Positions 50,354 through 58,983 of a stretch of 64,000 bases of DNA are shown piece by piece. The DNA is taken from positions 682,001 to 746,000 of the forward strand of contig CAWGTU010000001.1 of NCBI GenBank assembly GCA_963825635.1, read 5' to 3'. Source of the DNA: JAOUEA01 sp963825635. Lineage in GTDB: Bacteria > Actinomycetota > UBA4738 > HRBIN12. The position numbers and the translations under genes are program-made. How positions within the stretch are numbered: position 1 is the stretch's first letter; every line of letters begins with the position of its first letter. The notes beneath the pieces were generated by a model, which ran no database searches, had not been told where the DNA came from, and saw only the letters and a list, made by a program, of their open reading frames with translations.

Positions 50354-51465
50354 GAGAGGTCCAGCACGTCGCGGTAGCGGGCACCGATGCGAGGGGGATC
50401 GTAGGCCTCGCGGACCCGCGCCACGTCGGCCGGCGACGGACGCACCGAGTCCACATCGTCGAGCATCGTGCCGAGCCGATCCGCCATCTCCAGGGGGTCG
50501 CGCGGATCATCGAGGTAGGTGGCCAGGCCCATCGTGACCTCGGGGATCGACGCTTCGCGAGATGCGAGCACCGGGATTCCGAAGCCCAGCGCCTCGATCG
50601 GCGGCATGGCGAACCCCTCGAACAGGGACGGGAAGGCGAACACGCTGGCACGACGGTACAACGCGCCCAACGCATCGTCCTCGAGGTATCCGGTCTCGAT
50701 CACGACGTCTCGCAGGCCGGCGTCGTCGATCTCACGGTCGAGCGGGGTCGTCCACGCGACGCCGGCGAGCTCCACGCCGAGCTGACCCGCCAGCACGAGC
50801 CTCGCGTCGAGGTGGGCCCCGCGTCGACGGAGCTCACCGAACGCTCGCACGAGCGTCGCCAGGTTCTTGTGCGGGTACTGGGCGGCCACGGCGAGCACCA
50901 CCGGGCCGTCGCCGATCGCCTCGGGAAGGACGCCGGCTCGGTCGAACCTCTCCCACGAGATGGGATTGTGGATCGCCGTGACGCGCGACGCCCATCGCCG
51001 TCCGTAGCGGGCGAGCAGGTCGCGGCGCACGTGCTCGGAGATCGCCACGGTCTCGTCCGCGAGTCGCAGCGTTGCCTCGTGGCTCGCGCGCAGCCACGCG
51101 CGCTTCGTGCGAGTGAAGTTCTGCGGCAGGTGCAGGTACTGGAGGTCATGGATCACGGTGACGAACCTGGGGCGGGTGCGTGTCCGCGGGAAGGGCGGCG
51201 TGAAGTAGTTCGTGAACAGCACAGCGTCGTGCTCAGCGAGCCGTCCACGCAGCGTGCTCGTGATCCGGGAGAACCGGTTCCCTCGGCCGCGCAATGCTCT
51301 GAACCGGACCCGGTCGTCGGCAGGCCACGGCCGGTCGGTGTAAACGACGAGCTCGTCGTCGGACGGGCACGACGCCGCGAGCCCGGCCACGAGGTTCGAC
51401 ACCATGTGCTCGGCCCCTCCCACGCGTCCCGGGTCGACGAAGCTGGCGTCCACGGCGATACGCAT
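50350..51465 (-). CDS. Glycosyltransferase family 4 protein
   Basis: A 371-residue GT-B retaining glycosyltransferase. IAVDASFVDPGRVGGAEHMV is the acceptor-side glycine loop, YPHKNLATLVRAF the linker, and SLFEGFAMPPIEALGFGIPV the ExxxxxxxE nucleotide-sugar site. It adds a sugar to a lipid-linked glycan. Overlap with the downstream sulfotransferase gene and 5-bp spacing from the upstream GT2 gene place it in the minus-strand group 49.4-53.7 kb of the polysaccharide locus. Confidence 0.9.
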   Translation of the reverse strand: MRIAVDASFVDPGRVGGAEHMVSNLVAGLAASCPSDDELVVYTDRPWPADDRVRFRALRGRGNRFSRITSTLRGRLAEHDAVLFTNYFTPPFPRTRTRPRFVTVIHDLQYLHLPQNFTRTKRAWLRASHEATLRLADETVAISEHVRRDLLARYGRRWASRVTAIHNPISWERFDRAGVLPEAIGDGPVVLAVAAQYPHKNLATLVRAFGELRRRGAHLDARLVLAGQLGVELAGVAWTTPLDREIDDAGLRDVVIETGYLEDDALGALYRRASVFAFPSLFEGFAMPPIEALGFGIPVLASREASIPEVTMGLATYLDDPRDPLEMADRLGTMLDDVDSVRPSPADVARVREAYDPPRIGARYRDVLDLS

Positions 51466-51470
51466 GGCCC

Positions 51471-52313
51471 TCAGGCCTCGGGCACGAAGCGGATACGTCC
51501 CGTCTTCTTGGCGATCAGCCAGCGGGGGTTGCGGGCGTTCAGACGCAGGCTCAGCAGCTTGCCGCGTACCCAGCCTGTGCGGTCGGCGGTGCCGTTCTTC
51601 TCTTGAACCCTGCGGCTCTCTCGAGCCATCACCTCAGGTTTGAACGAGAGTTGGTCACCGTGCAGGCGGAACCGGCCGAGCGTGCGACGCAGGATCATCG
51701 GTTCGGACGCACGGCGACACCGCGCGTACATGTCGTAGTCGCCGGTGTTGCGGAACGTGGTGTCGAAGGGTCCAACCTCATCCAGCAGGTCCCGTCGCAT
51801 CCAGACCGTCTCCTGGGGCACGCACGACCAGCCGAGACCGAGGTAGGAGCGGAGCGAGAAGGAGACCGGCTGCATCCATGCGAACGCGGTGCCATCGCCG
51901 TCTATGAATTCCCGCTTACCCATCAGCCACCGGATGTCCACGTGGTCCTGGAACGCCTCCGCCACCGCGGCCAGCGCTCCGGGGGCGATCTCGTCGTCGG
52001 CGTTGATGTAGCCCACGATGTCCCCTTCGACCATCGCGAGTCCCCGGTTGATCGCGTCGTACATGCCCTGATCGTCGGTGGCCACGACGACCCGAGTCGG
52101 GAACCCCTCGGCGATGGACGTCGTGGCGTCGGTCGATCCTCCGTCGACCAACACGTGGTCGACCACGATCTCGTCCGACGCCTGATCCCAGATCGACCGC
52201 AGGGTCGCTTCCAGGTAGCGTTCGGCGTTCAACGTCGGCGTGACGATGCCGAAGCGCACCGTGCGTCGCACGTCAGCCACGGGCGTCGCGGAAGGATCGG
52301 CCATGGTGGTCAT
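51471..52313 (-). CDS. Glycosyltransferase family 2 protein
   Basis: A 280-residue GT-A glycosyltransferase. FGIVTPTLNAERYLEATLRS begins the nucleotide-binding fold, VDGGSTDATTSIAEG follows, INADDEIAP is the metal-binding DxD-type site, and GPFDTTFRNTGDYDMYARC the acceptor region (ED-like GD). Uses a nucleotide sugar to extend a glycan. The ATG at 52313 is chosen; an ATG at 52304 is possible. It lies 5 bp upstream of the GT4 gene. Confidence 0.9.
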   Translation of the reverse strand: MTTMADPSATPVADVRRTVRFGIVTPTLNAERYLEATLRSIWDQASDEIVVDHVLVDGGSTDATTSIAEGFPTRVVVATDDQGMYDAINRGLAMVEGDIVGYINADDEIAPGALAAVAEAFQDHVDIRWLMGKREFIDGDGTAFAWMQPVSFSLRSYLGLGWSCVPQETVWMRRDLLDEVGPFDTTFRNTGDYDMYARCRRASEPMILRRTLGRFRLHGDQLSFKPEVMARESRRVQEKNGTADRTGWVRGKLLSLRLNARNPRWLIAKKTGRIRFVPEA

Positions 52314-52333
52314 CTGGGGAAGCGTATCGGCCG

Positions 52334-53701
52334 TCAGGCGACGGGGCTGAACCGTGCGAGGAGCCACTGGTTCTCGCACTGCCCCAGTCCGCCGGGACAG
52401 TTGATCTCGTGGAACTCGCCCATGACCCACACGTTCGACGGCGTCACCTGGATCTCCCAAACCCCGCCGAAGCCGTTCGGGCCCCAGAACTGCGGCAGGA
52501 ACGAGCACTCGATCGATTCCGCGTCGCCCGTGCCTTGCACGTTGTGCAGGATGCCGAACGCCTTGAGCCGGCGAGCGCCGTCGGGGCGGCTGCTGCAGAT
52601 GGGATTGCCGGGGTAGCCCAGGTTCGTGCCGAAGTGGCCACCGATGAAGAGGTCGCCGTCGGCGGCGACCCGTACCGCCTGCACATTGCCCGGAGTGCCG
52701 TAGGAGAACGTGCGGGTCCCGCTCGTGCCGTTGTCGAGCCGCAGAGCCATGGCGTAGTTCGGTCCTCGACCGCATCCGGCGAACAGACGTGTGGCCGTGG
52801 CCTCGACGTCCCAGCAGGTCATCTTGCCGTTCGAGCCCGTCTGCACGGCGCCGCTGGCCGGCTGCCACGCGTCGAGCAGGCCATCGACGGCGCTCACTCG
52901 GGTGATCGCGACCCGAGGCACCCCGCGGAAGGTGCTGAACGCGCCCGCCACGAAGATCGTCGCCCCGTCCGCCGAGAACTCCATGTCGCGGATCGCGCCG
53001 TTGACCTGCGTGACCTTCCAGGCGTTCTGAAGGGTACCGTCGAGCCCGATCTTCGCCGCCTTCGCGCGGCCCTTCCCGTCGACCTTGCTGAAGGATCCGC
53101 CGATGTAGAGGCCGTTGGCGCCCGGCAGGATCTCGTACACGAAGAAGCTCTTCTCGTTGGACGCGCCCGGGACGCCGACGACGGTGTCGAACGACGAGAT
53201 CACCGCTGGCGTCTGGGCGTTGCCGTCCAGGGCCTTCACGATGTCGATCGCGGCGAGGTTGTAGTGCGATTGCCCGTCGATCGCGCCGAACTGCCCGCCT
53301 ACGTACAAGGTGTGACCGACGACGGCCACGGCATGGACCTCGTTCTTCTGGGGGCCGACTCCCGTCACGAGCGGCTTGAAGCCCGGGATCGCCGCGCCGG
53401 TGTCCATGTCGATCGCCGCCAGGCCGGAGAGCCCGTTGACGACGCCTCCCCCCGGCGTGCCGACGGGATACTCACGCGCACGCGTGAACTTGCCACCGAC
53501 GAAGAGGATGTCGCCGTGGGTGGGGCTCGAGTACTGGGCGCTGGCCCAGATGCCCGACCCTGCCGGTCCGTCGAAGTTCCAGATGCCCGCGTCCGCCTGC
53601 TCGCGCAACACGACGGCGGATGCAGAGGATATCGAGGCGGCGGCGAGTGCGATCGTCGCCAGGATCAGGATCGTGAGTCGGGGGGAACGGGGGGATCGCA
53701 T
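52334..53701 (-). CDS. Secreted beta-propeller (delta-60-like repeat) protein
   Basis: A 455-residue exported protein, with signal peptide LTILILATIALAAASISSAS. Repeats such as ILFVGGKFTRAREYPV, LYVGGQFGAIDGQSHYNLAA, LYIGGSFSKVDGKGRAKAA and IFVAGAFSTFRGVPRVA build a propeller like that of the paralogue at 41004. A cysteine-rich end (INCPGGLGQCENQW) is shared in part with the paralogue. RBS AGGAG is 9 nt upstream of the ATG. It heads the minus-strand glycosyltransferase group, so it may bind or organise the exported polymer; function is unknown. Confidence 0.75.
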   Translation of the reverse strand: MRSPRSPRLTILILATIALAAASISSASAVVLREQADAGIWNFDGPAGSGIWASAQYSSPTHGDILFVGGKFTRAREYPVGTPGGGVVNGLSGLAAIDMDTGAAIPGFKPLVTGVGPQKNEVHAVAVVGHTLYVGGQFGAIDGQSHYNLAAIDIVKALDGNAQTPAVISSFDTVVGVPGASNEKSFFVYEILPGANGLYIGGSFSKVDGKGRAKAAKIGLDGTLQNAWKVTQVNGAIRDMEFSADGATIFVAGAFSTFRGVPRVAITRVSAVDGLLDAWQPASGAVQTGSNGKMTCWDVEATATRLFAGCGRGPNYAMALRLDNGTSGTRTFSYGTPGNVQAVRVAADGDLFIGGHFGTNLGYPGNPICSSRPDGARRLKAFGILHNVQGTGDAESIECSFLPQFWGPNGFGGVWEIQVTPSNVWVMGEFHEINCPGGLGQCENQWLLARFSPVA

Positions 53702-54030
53702 GGGTCGGACTCCTGGTCTGGATCGGTGTCTGCCGGGGCCTGCCGAGATCGGTGAGCCGGACCGAGCCGGTTCGGTCCGTTGACCTACGGTAGCATCCGT
53801 CACCCTCGAACGAGCATCGGCCGGATGGCTCGTTACCGTAGGGCGAATGGGATACGTCGTCGCGGTGACTTGCGTCGGCCTCGGTCTTTGGTACATTCGC
53901 CGTACCTCGCCGACGGTTGTGGTGGTTCGGTGAGGTTTTTTCGTACCCGCACGTTCGCGAGGTCGGCGAGCACAAGAAGGAGGTGACATCGCGACACCGA
54001 GGCCGTCCACCGACAGGAGGGAGTAGCCCG
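53702..54030. other. Intergenic control region between propeller gene and plus-strand genes
   Basis: Contains no gene. CGGACCGA (53758-53765) and TCGGTCCG (53772-53779) form an 8-bp inverted repeat near the propeller gene. TTGACC with TAGCAT near 53778-53796 looks like a weak plus-strand promoter. A terminator-like hairpin follows at 53905-53941, and a full AAGGAGGTGA (53977-53986) is not followed by a start codon at normal distance. Confidence 0.5.
53905..53941 (+). terminator. Rho-independent terminator-like hairpin in a leader
   Basis: CCTCGCCGA (53905-53913) and TCGGTGAGG (53927-53935) pair over 9 positions (one G-U) and are followed at once by six T (53936-53941). No plus-strand gene lies upstream, so it would end a short leader transcript before the 54031/54512 genes, as an attenuator or small RNA would. 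Confidence 0.55.
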
Positions 54031-54387
54031 ATGCGAACGATGAATCGATTCCTTCTCCTGCCTCTGCTGCAGCACCTGCTTCGCGCCCCGGCGGACCCAG
54101 GTTCCCGGACCGGTGATCGTTCCCTCCGAACCCTGATCGGAGGAATCACAGGGCAGGCCCGGGCGATCGTGCACCGATGCCTGCGCCCGCTCAGGAGGCT
54201 CTTCGGTCCCCGAGCCACCGACCCCGAGATCCACGTGATCGCCGCCGCGTCGTCGGCCACCACCTCGGCAGCCGGCACCGACGGTTCCGAGTCGGCAGCG
54301 CACGACGCCCGCCGACGCCGTGGTCCTCGCCGCGTCATCGTGCGGCTGCTCCCCGCCGCGCCCACCTTCTCTCCCCAGACGACGTAG
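54031..54387 (+). CDS. Hypothetical basic protein
   Basis: A possible 118-residue protein starting MRTMNRFLLLPLLQHLLRAP with a GGAGGG site upstream. It is rich in Arg and Ala, has no recognised domain and no clear membrane helix beyond the N-terminal hydrophobic stretch. The codon pattern is similar to neighbours but not decisive. It may be spurious. Confidence 0.35.
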   Translation: MRTMNRFLLLPLLQHLLRAPADPGSRTGDRSLRTLIGGITGQARAIVHRCLRPLRRLFGPRATDPEIHVIAAASSATTSAAGTDGSESAAHDARRRRGPRRVIVRLLPAAPTFSPQTT

Positions 54388-54511
54388 TCGCCGCCGCCGC
54401 CGAGGAGCTCGCCGGCTCCTCAAGCTGTCCACCCTCACATGCCGATGCGTCGCGTACGGGGTGGCCGGCCGCACGCGACCAATGAACACGCGCGTCTGGG
54501 GGAGGATCCGT

Positions 54512-55432
54512 ATGGATCGCACGATCGATCGACGTTCATTCTTGAAACGAACTGCCGCCGCCGGGACCGCGGCGCTGGGTGTCTCCGTCTACGGCTTGGG
54601 CGACCTGGAGGCGATCGCCGGCAGCGGGGCAGGCTGCCGCTGGGGCGCCCTCGTCCAATCCACCAACCAAGAGGCAGACGTCCGCGCGATGGAGCGGCGA
54701 GTGGGGCGGAAGTTCGCGACCACCCACCACCGATTGCCCTGGACGAACGACCTCAACAATGGATTCACTCGTTGGAGCGTCGAGGGCAACCGCAAGCCCA
54801 TCATCTCCTGGTTCGCTCGCACACGCTCGGGGGCGATCAGCTGGCGGGCGATCGCCGACGGTCGCCACGACGGATGGATCACGAGCCAGGCACGGAGCCT
54901 CCGCAGCCTCGGCGGTCGGGGATTCATCTGCTTCGCCAAGGAGCCCGAGGATGAAGGGAACCCCGGCGACTGGAAGGCCGCCCATCAGCGGGTCCGAAAC
55001 ATCTTCGAGAACACGGGCGTCTCGGGCTACAAGTGGCTCGTGACCCTGACCGCCGCGACCTATCAGAAGGGCGAGGCGGGGCTCTGGCTCCCCAACCGCT
55101 ACGACGCGTTGGGCGTCGACGGGTACAACCGCCACCGGTGCTTCGGTGTGGATTGGCGTTCGTTCAGGAAGATCTTCTCTCCTTCCCGTGGTTTCGCTCG
55201 CGCGCGCGGCAAGGACCTGTTCGTGATCGAGTCCGGATGCGTCGAGCGGGGTCCCGGCGAGAAGGCGAAGTGGTTGCGGGAAGCTCGCCAGACGATCAAG
55301 TCGTGGCCCGAGATCAAGGGGTTCTCCTACAACCACGAGAACACCGACTGCAATTACTTCATCACGTCGTCGTCCTCGTCGCTCGAGGCGTTCAAGGCGA
55401 TGGGTGCCGACCGCTACTTCCGCAAGCAGTAA
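54512..55432 (+). CDS. Tat-exported glycoside hydrolase-like protein (GH26-like)
   Basis: A 306-residue protein with a twin-arginine signal (DRRSFLKRTAAAGTAALG). The body resembles GH26/mannanase-type TIM barrels of actinobacteria: FTRWSVEGNRKPIISWF (strand beta-3), FICFAKEPEDEGNPGDW with the likely acid/base Glu, YDALGVDGYNRH, and KDLFVIESGCVERGP with the likely nucleophile Glu. It would cleave a beta-glycan outside the cell. RBS GGAGGATCC lies before ATG 54512. In polysaccharide loci, such enzymes trim or release the polymer. Family assignment is by pattern only. Confidence 0.65.
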   Translation: MDRTIDRRSFLKRTAAAGTAALGVSVYGLGDLEAIAGSGAGCRWGALVQSTNQEADVRAMERRVGRKFATTHHRLPWTNDLNNGFTRWSVEGNRKPIISWFARTRSGAISWRAIADGRHDGWITSQARSLRSLGGRGFICFAKEPEDEGNPGDWKAAHQRVRNIFENTGVSGYKWLVTLTAATYQKGEAGLWLPNRYDALGVDGYNRHRCFGVDWRSFRKIFSPSRGFARARGKDLFVIESGCVERGPGEKAKWLREARQTIKSWPEIKGFSYNHENTDCNYFITSSSSSLEAFKAMGADRYFRKQ

Positions 55433-55446
55433 CTCCCAGGTGCCCG

Positions 55447-55478
55447 CGAAGGGCCCGCCGGCGCCGGCGGGCCCTTCG
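55447..55478 (+). terminator. Strong palindromic terminator
   Basis: CGAAGGGCCCGCCGGC (55447-55462) and GCCGGCGGGCCCTTCG (55463-55478) are exact inverted arms, 15 bp after the glycosidase stop, followed by GCGTTT. The T-tract is short, but stem strength and location fit an intrinsic terminator. Confidence 0.7.
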
Positions 55479-55523
55479 GCGTTTCCCGCCCCTTCGTACG
55501 GGGGTCTGCCCATGGCCGTCAGG

Positions 55524-55529
55524 TAACCT
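55524..55529 (+). promoter_or_regulatory. Putative -10 box TAACCT
   Basis: TAACCT ends 9 nt before the ATG at 55539, after the terminator palindrome, so a new transcription unit likely starts here. Confidence 0.45.
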
Positions 55530-55538
55530 CTCGCCTCG

Positions 55539-56462
55539 ATGCCACGACCCCCGATCCTCGTGACCGGCTCTCATCGCTCGGGCACGGGGTGGGTGAGCGA
55601 CATGCTCGCGGCGACCCCTTCGCCCACGACGCGCACGATCTGGGAGCCGTTCAACCTTCATGCCCGTCAGGGGGTCCGCCAGGCGCCGTTCCGATACTGG
55701 TTCACTTACGTGACCGATCAGAACGCATCCGACTTCCGACCAGGGCTCGCCCGCATGCTCGGATGGCGGTACTCGGTGGCGGCCGAGCTCCCGACCCTCC
55801 GCTCGCCCACCGACATCGGCCGCATGGTGCGCGATCGCGTGGTGACCTCGGCCAACCGACGAACCCGCGCCGTGCCGATCAGCAAGGATCCGATCGCGGT
55901 CTTCTCAGCGGAGTGGCTGAGCGATACCTTCGGCATGGACACCCTCGTGCTGATCAGACATCCGGCGGCGTTCACGTACAGCATCGTCAAGCAGGGCTGG
56001 TGGCATCCGTTCGACCATTTCACCGCACAGCCGGCCATGATGCGCGACCTGTTCGCCGACCGTGCCGAGGACATCGAGCGGTTCGCGCGAACGCCCCAGC
56101 CCCTCCTCGACCAGGCCATCTTGCTCTGGACGTTGATCCACGAGCACATCGAGCGTCTGCGGGCGCGGCGGCCGTCGTGGCGGTTCGTGCGTCACGAGGA
56201 TCTCTCGCGGGACCCCGTCGCAGGGTTCCGTGACCTCTACGAGTGGCTCGGTCTCACGTGGAATGACGGCGTCGAACGGTCGATCGTCCAGAGCTCGGCG
56301 GAGGGCAATCCGAGCGTCACGACGGAGGCGTCGAGCCGGCGCCGAGACAGCAGGGCGGCGATCACGACCTGGAAGGACCGGCTCTCGGGGGAGGAGCAAG
56401 CGACGATCAGGGATCGCACCGCTCCCGTATGGCAGCAGTTCTACGGAGACGAGGACTGGTGA
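55539..56462 (+). CDS. Sulfotransferase family protein (2 of 5)
   Basis: A 307-residue P-loop sulfotransferase. ILVTGSHRSGTGWVSDMLA is the PAPS phosphosulfate loop and TLVLIRHPAAFTYSIVKQG the 3'-phosphate-binding strand with Arg. The following flippase gene overlaps it by 4 bp, so sulfation and export of the glycan are probably coupled. Cytoplasmic, acceptor unknown. Confidence 0.87.
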   Translation: MPRPPILVTGSHRSGTGWVSDMLAATPSPTTRTIWEPFNLHARQGVRQAPFRYWFTYVTDQNASDFRPGLARMLGWRYSVAAELPTLRSPTDIGRMVRDRVVTSANRRTRAVPISKDPIAVFSAEWLSDTFGMDTLVLIRHPAAFTYSIVKQGWWHPFDHFTAQPAMMRDLFADRAEDIERFARTPQPLLDQAILLWTLIHEHIERLRARRPSWRFVRHEDLSRDPVAGFRDLYEWLGLTWNDGVERSIVQSSAEGNPSVTTEASSRRRDSRAAITTWKDRLSGEEQATIRDRTAPVWQQFYGDEDW

Positions 56463-57985
56463 CCTCCCGGGGGCCCGAGACGTCCGAGGCCGCCAGCCCG
56501 AACCCGTTGAGCCTGCGGTCGGTCCGTCGCCGGCTGCTCGAGGGTTCGGCCTGGGTGCTCGGTGCTCGCGCGGCGAGCCTGGCCCTCGGGGTGGTGATCG
56601 CCACCTTCCTTGGGCGCCTGCTCACGACGGAGGAGCTCGGCGTCTACGCGAGCTCGTTCACCCTCGCGCTGGTCGGGTCGGCCCTGGCCAAGCTCGGTCT
56701 CGACCGTGCTGTGATCAGGTTCGTCGCCGGTGCGCTCGGTGTCGGCGAGCCCGGTCGCGCGCGTTCCGCGATCCGCATCGCGCTCGGGCTCGGAAGCGCA
56801 GCAGCCGTCGTGCTCGGCGCGATCGTGGCCGTCGGGCCCGGTCAGGCCTTGGCCCGCTCGGTGTTCGATTCCGAGGCTCTCGCTGCCGCGATCCCATTGG
56901 CGGCGGGCTGGCTGATCGCGATCGCGATCCAGTCGTTGACCGTGGAGAGCTTCCGAGGACTCTCCGCGTTCAACTACGCCACGATCTTCGACGCCCTCAT
57001 CGTCGACAGCGTCACGGCAGCGACGTTCGCAGCCGTCTGGGTCGCCGGCAACGAGATGAGCGCCCGCGGGGCGATCGCGGTCAGCGCGTCTGCGACGGCG
57101 TTCGCAGCCGGACTCGGCGTGGCCGTGTTGTTCCGGCGGGTGCGGGCGCTCGCGGGCCCGGGCACCGTGCGTGCGGGCGAGATGCTCCACGTCGGCTGGC
57201 CGCTGATGATCACGAACCTCGCGATCCTGCTGCTCGGCAGCGGGGTCGATCTGCTGATCCTGGGGGCGTTCCGGCCACAGAGCGAGGTCGGCCTCTACGC
57301 CGCGGCCTCACGCCTCGTCGTGTTCGTCGTGACGCCGTTCGTCGTCTTCTCGGGGGTGATCCCACCGATCATCGCGGAGCTGCACGCTCAAGGAAAGATG
57401 CGCCAGCTCGAGCGGGCTCTCAGAGCAGGAGCCACCCTCGCGGGCATCCCGTCGTTCCTGGTCCTGCTCGTCTTCCTCTTCTTCGGTCCGTGGGTGCTCG
57501 AGACCGTGTGGTCGAGACCGATCTATCGAGAGGCGGCGCCGATCCTCGTCGCGCTCTCGATCGGGAGGCTCGTGGCCGTGTGGGCAGGTTCGGCGGGCGT
57601 GACGCTCATGATGACCGGGAACCAGCGCGCGATGATGGTGACGACGCTGATCTCGGCCGCCTTCAGCGTGGGCGCCGGCATCACGGGGGCGGCGCTCTAC
57701 GGTGCGATCGGCGTAGCGGTTGCCACGGCGGCGGCCCAGGTCCTGCAGAACACGATGCAACTCATCATCGTGCGCCGGCGGCTCGGCGTGTGGACGATGA
57801 TCCACCTCTCACCCCGTGAGTTGTACCGCTACCTGCGGCCGCACGGCCGTCGGGGCGAGGCGGCGGAGGATGCGGCCGAGCAGGTCGCGGAGGCCCTCCT
57901 GGGGTCGCCGGAGGACGACGCTCAGGCGGGAGACGCCGCCGGACCGCGACCCGAGACGGGCTCCGATGACGACCGTGAACCGTAG
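56459..57985 (+). CDS. Polysaccharide flippase (oligosaccharide translocase, Wzx/MATE-like)
   Basis: A 508-residue membrane protein with 12-14 helices. LLEGSAWVLGARAASLALGV begins the first, with GRLLTTEELGVYASSFTLAL, LGLDRAVIRFVAGALG, GVDLLILGAFRPQSEVGLYA, and VGLYAAASRLV following, as in Polysacc_synt flippases. It moves lipid-linked repeat units across the membrane. The GTG at 56459 overlaps the sulfotransferase stop (GTGA); an ATG at 56429 would overlap by 34 bp and is less likely. An acidic C-terminal tail follows the last helix and overlaps the converging gene by 64 bp. Confidence 0.88.
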   Translation: MTSRGPETSEAASPNPLSLRSVRRRLLEGSAWVLGARAASLALGVVIATFLGRLLTTEELGVYASSFTLALVGSALAKLGLDRAVIRFVAGALGVGEPGRARSAIRIALGLGSAAAVVLGAIVAVGPGQALARSVFDSEALAAAIPLAAGWLIAIAIQSLTVESFRGLSAFNYATIFDALIVDSVTAATFAAVWVAGNEMSARGAIAVSASATAFAAGLGVAVLFRRVRALAGPGTVRAGEMLHVGWPLMITNLAILLLGSGVDLLILGAFRPQSEVGLYAAASRLVVFVVTPFVVFSGVIPPIIAELHAQGKMRQLERALRAGATLAGIPSFLVLLVFLFFGPWVLETVWSRPIYREAAPILVALSIGRLVAVWAGSAGVTLMMTGNQRAMMVTTLISAAFSVGAGITGAALYGAIGVAVATAAAQVLQNTMQLIIVRRRLGVWTMIHLSPRELYRYLRPHGRRGEAAEDAAEQVAEALLGSPEDDAQAGDAAGPRPETGSDDDREP

Positions 57986-58983
57986 GGCCACACCTCGAGG
58001 CCGTGCACGGCGTTGCGCACGTCCATGGTGATGTTCACCGAGCGCACGATCTGCTCGGCGTCGATGTCATAAACGGTCACCGTCGCCGGTGACGAGCCGC
58101 CGACGATCAGCCCGTCGTCGAGGACGGTGAGCCCGCGCCCGAACGTGGGGCGAGCGAGATCGCTCGGCAGGTCGGCGTGCTCCAGAGCGTCGGGCGGGTA
58201 GGTGGGCAGCGTCACCGCCCGGAGCACCTCGGCCTCGCGTGATGCGTAGGCGATGCGGTCGGTCTTCGTGTGGTTGAAGAGCACGCCGTCGCGGAAGGGC
58301 CTGGTGTTGTGGGTGCCGAACGGGGTACGGGCGTATCGCTGTAGGCGTGGACCGTCGATGCGCCACAGAGCGGACAGCCGGGTGCCGCAGGTGTAGATCT
58401 CACCGTCACGGACGAACACGTTGTTCACGTGGCTCGTGTCGGCAGGGGGCGGGCCCGCGGGGGTCGAAGGATCGTAGGTGCGGAACGACGGCTTGATCTT
58501 CAGGTTCAGGGTGCGGCGGAACTTCCAGGCGTCGGAGTAGCGCAGGCTCCACGCTCGTGTGAAGGCGTGCGTCCGCAGGTCCATCTCCAGGACGGAGTCG
58601 AAACCGGTCGACGCCATGTAGAGGTGGCCGTCGTGCACCGCGATCTCGTGGCAGTGCTTGAGGTAGGGATTGCGGATCGAACCGCGCCGCGCGAAGTCCT
58701 GGTCGTACACGAAGATCTCGTCGCTCGCGGCGAGGTAGATGAGGTCTTCGTGGAACGCGATGCCTCGCAGCCCCCGGTCGCCGCCTCGACCCTCCCAATC
58801 GATGTCGGCCTCCGACCAATCGAGCACCTGGGTCGTGTCGCCTCGCTCCAGGTCGACGAGGTACAGGCCTCCATGGCTCTCACCCTGGTGGACCGAGCGG
58901 ACGACGGAGCTGCACACGACCGTGGGCAACCCGGTGACCCCGCGCCCCGAAGTCGTCGGGTCCTCGCGGATCGCCTCGCTCAT
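57922..58983 (-). CDS. Conserved beta-propeller-like protein linked to sulfotransferases
   Basis: A 353-residue cytoplasmic protein with no signal peptide. Repeating segments GGLYLVDLERGDTTQVLDW, LYMASTGFDSVLEMDL, VFVRDGEIYTCGTR and LTVLDDGLIVGGSSPATVTV suggest a propeller. The conserved HVNNVFV and HNTRPFRDGVLFNHT stretches resemble TIGR03032-like proteins found near sulfotransferase genes, but I cannot assign a reaction. It overlaps the sulfotransferase stop at 58980 by 4 bp (ATGA) and is therefore likely co-translated with it. Confidence 0.6.
   Translation of the reverse strand: MSEAIREDPTTSGRGVTGLPTVVCSSVVRSVHQGESHGGLYLVDLERGDTTQVLDWSEADIDWEGRGGDRGLRGIAFHEDLIYLAASDEIFVYDQDFARRGSIRNPYLKHCHEIAVHDGHLYMASTGFDSVLEMDLRTHAFTRAWSLRYSDAWKFRRTLNLKIKPSFRTYDPSTPAGPPPADTSHVNNVFVRDGEIYTCGTRLSALWRIDGPRLQRYARTPFGTHNTRPFRDGVLFNHTKTDRIAYASREAEVLRAVTLPTYPPDALEHADLPSDLARPTFGRGLTVLDDGLIVGGSSPATVTVYDIDAEQIVRSVNITMDVRNAVHGLEVWPYGSRSSSEPVSGRGPAASPA

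Noticed and set aside
53977..53986. Gene starting just after the perfect AAGGAGGTGA
   Set aside because: No ATG, GTG or TTG at normal spacing opens a plausible frame; the next good start is 54031 with its own RBS.
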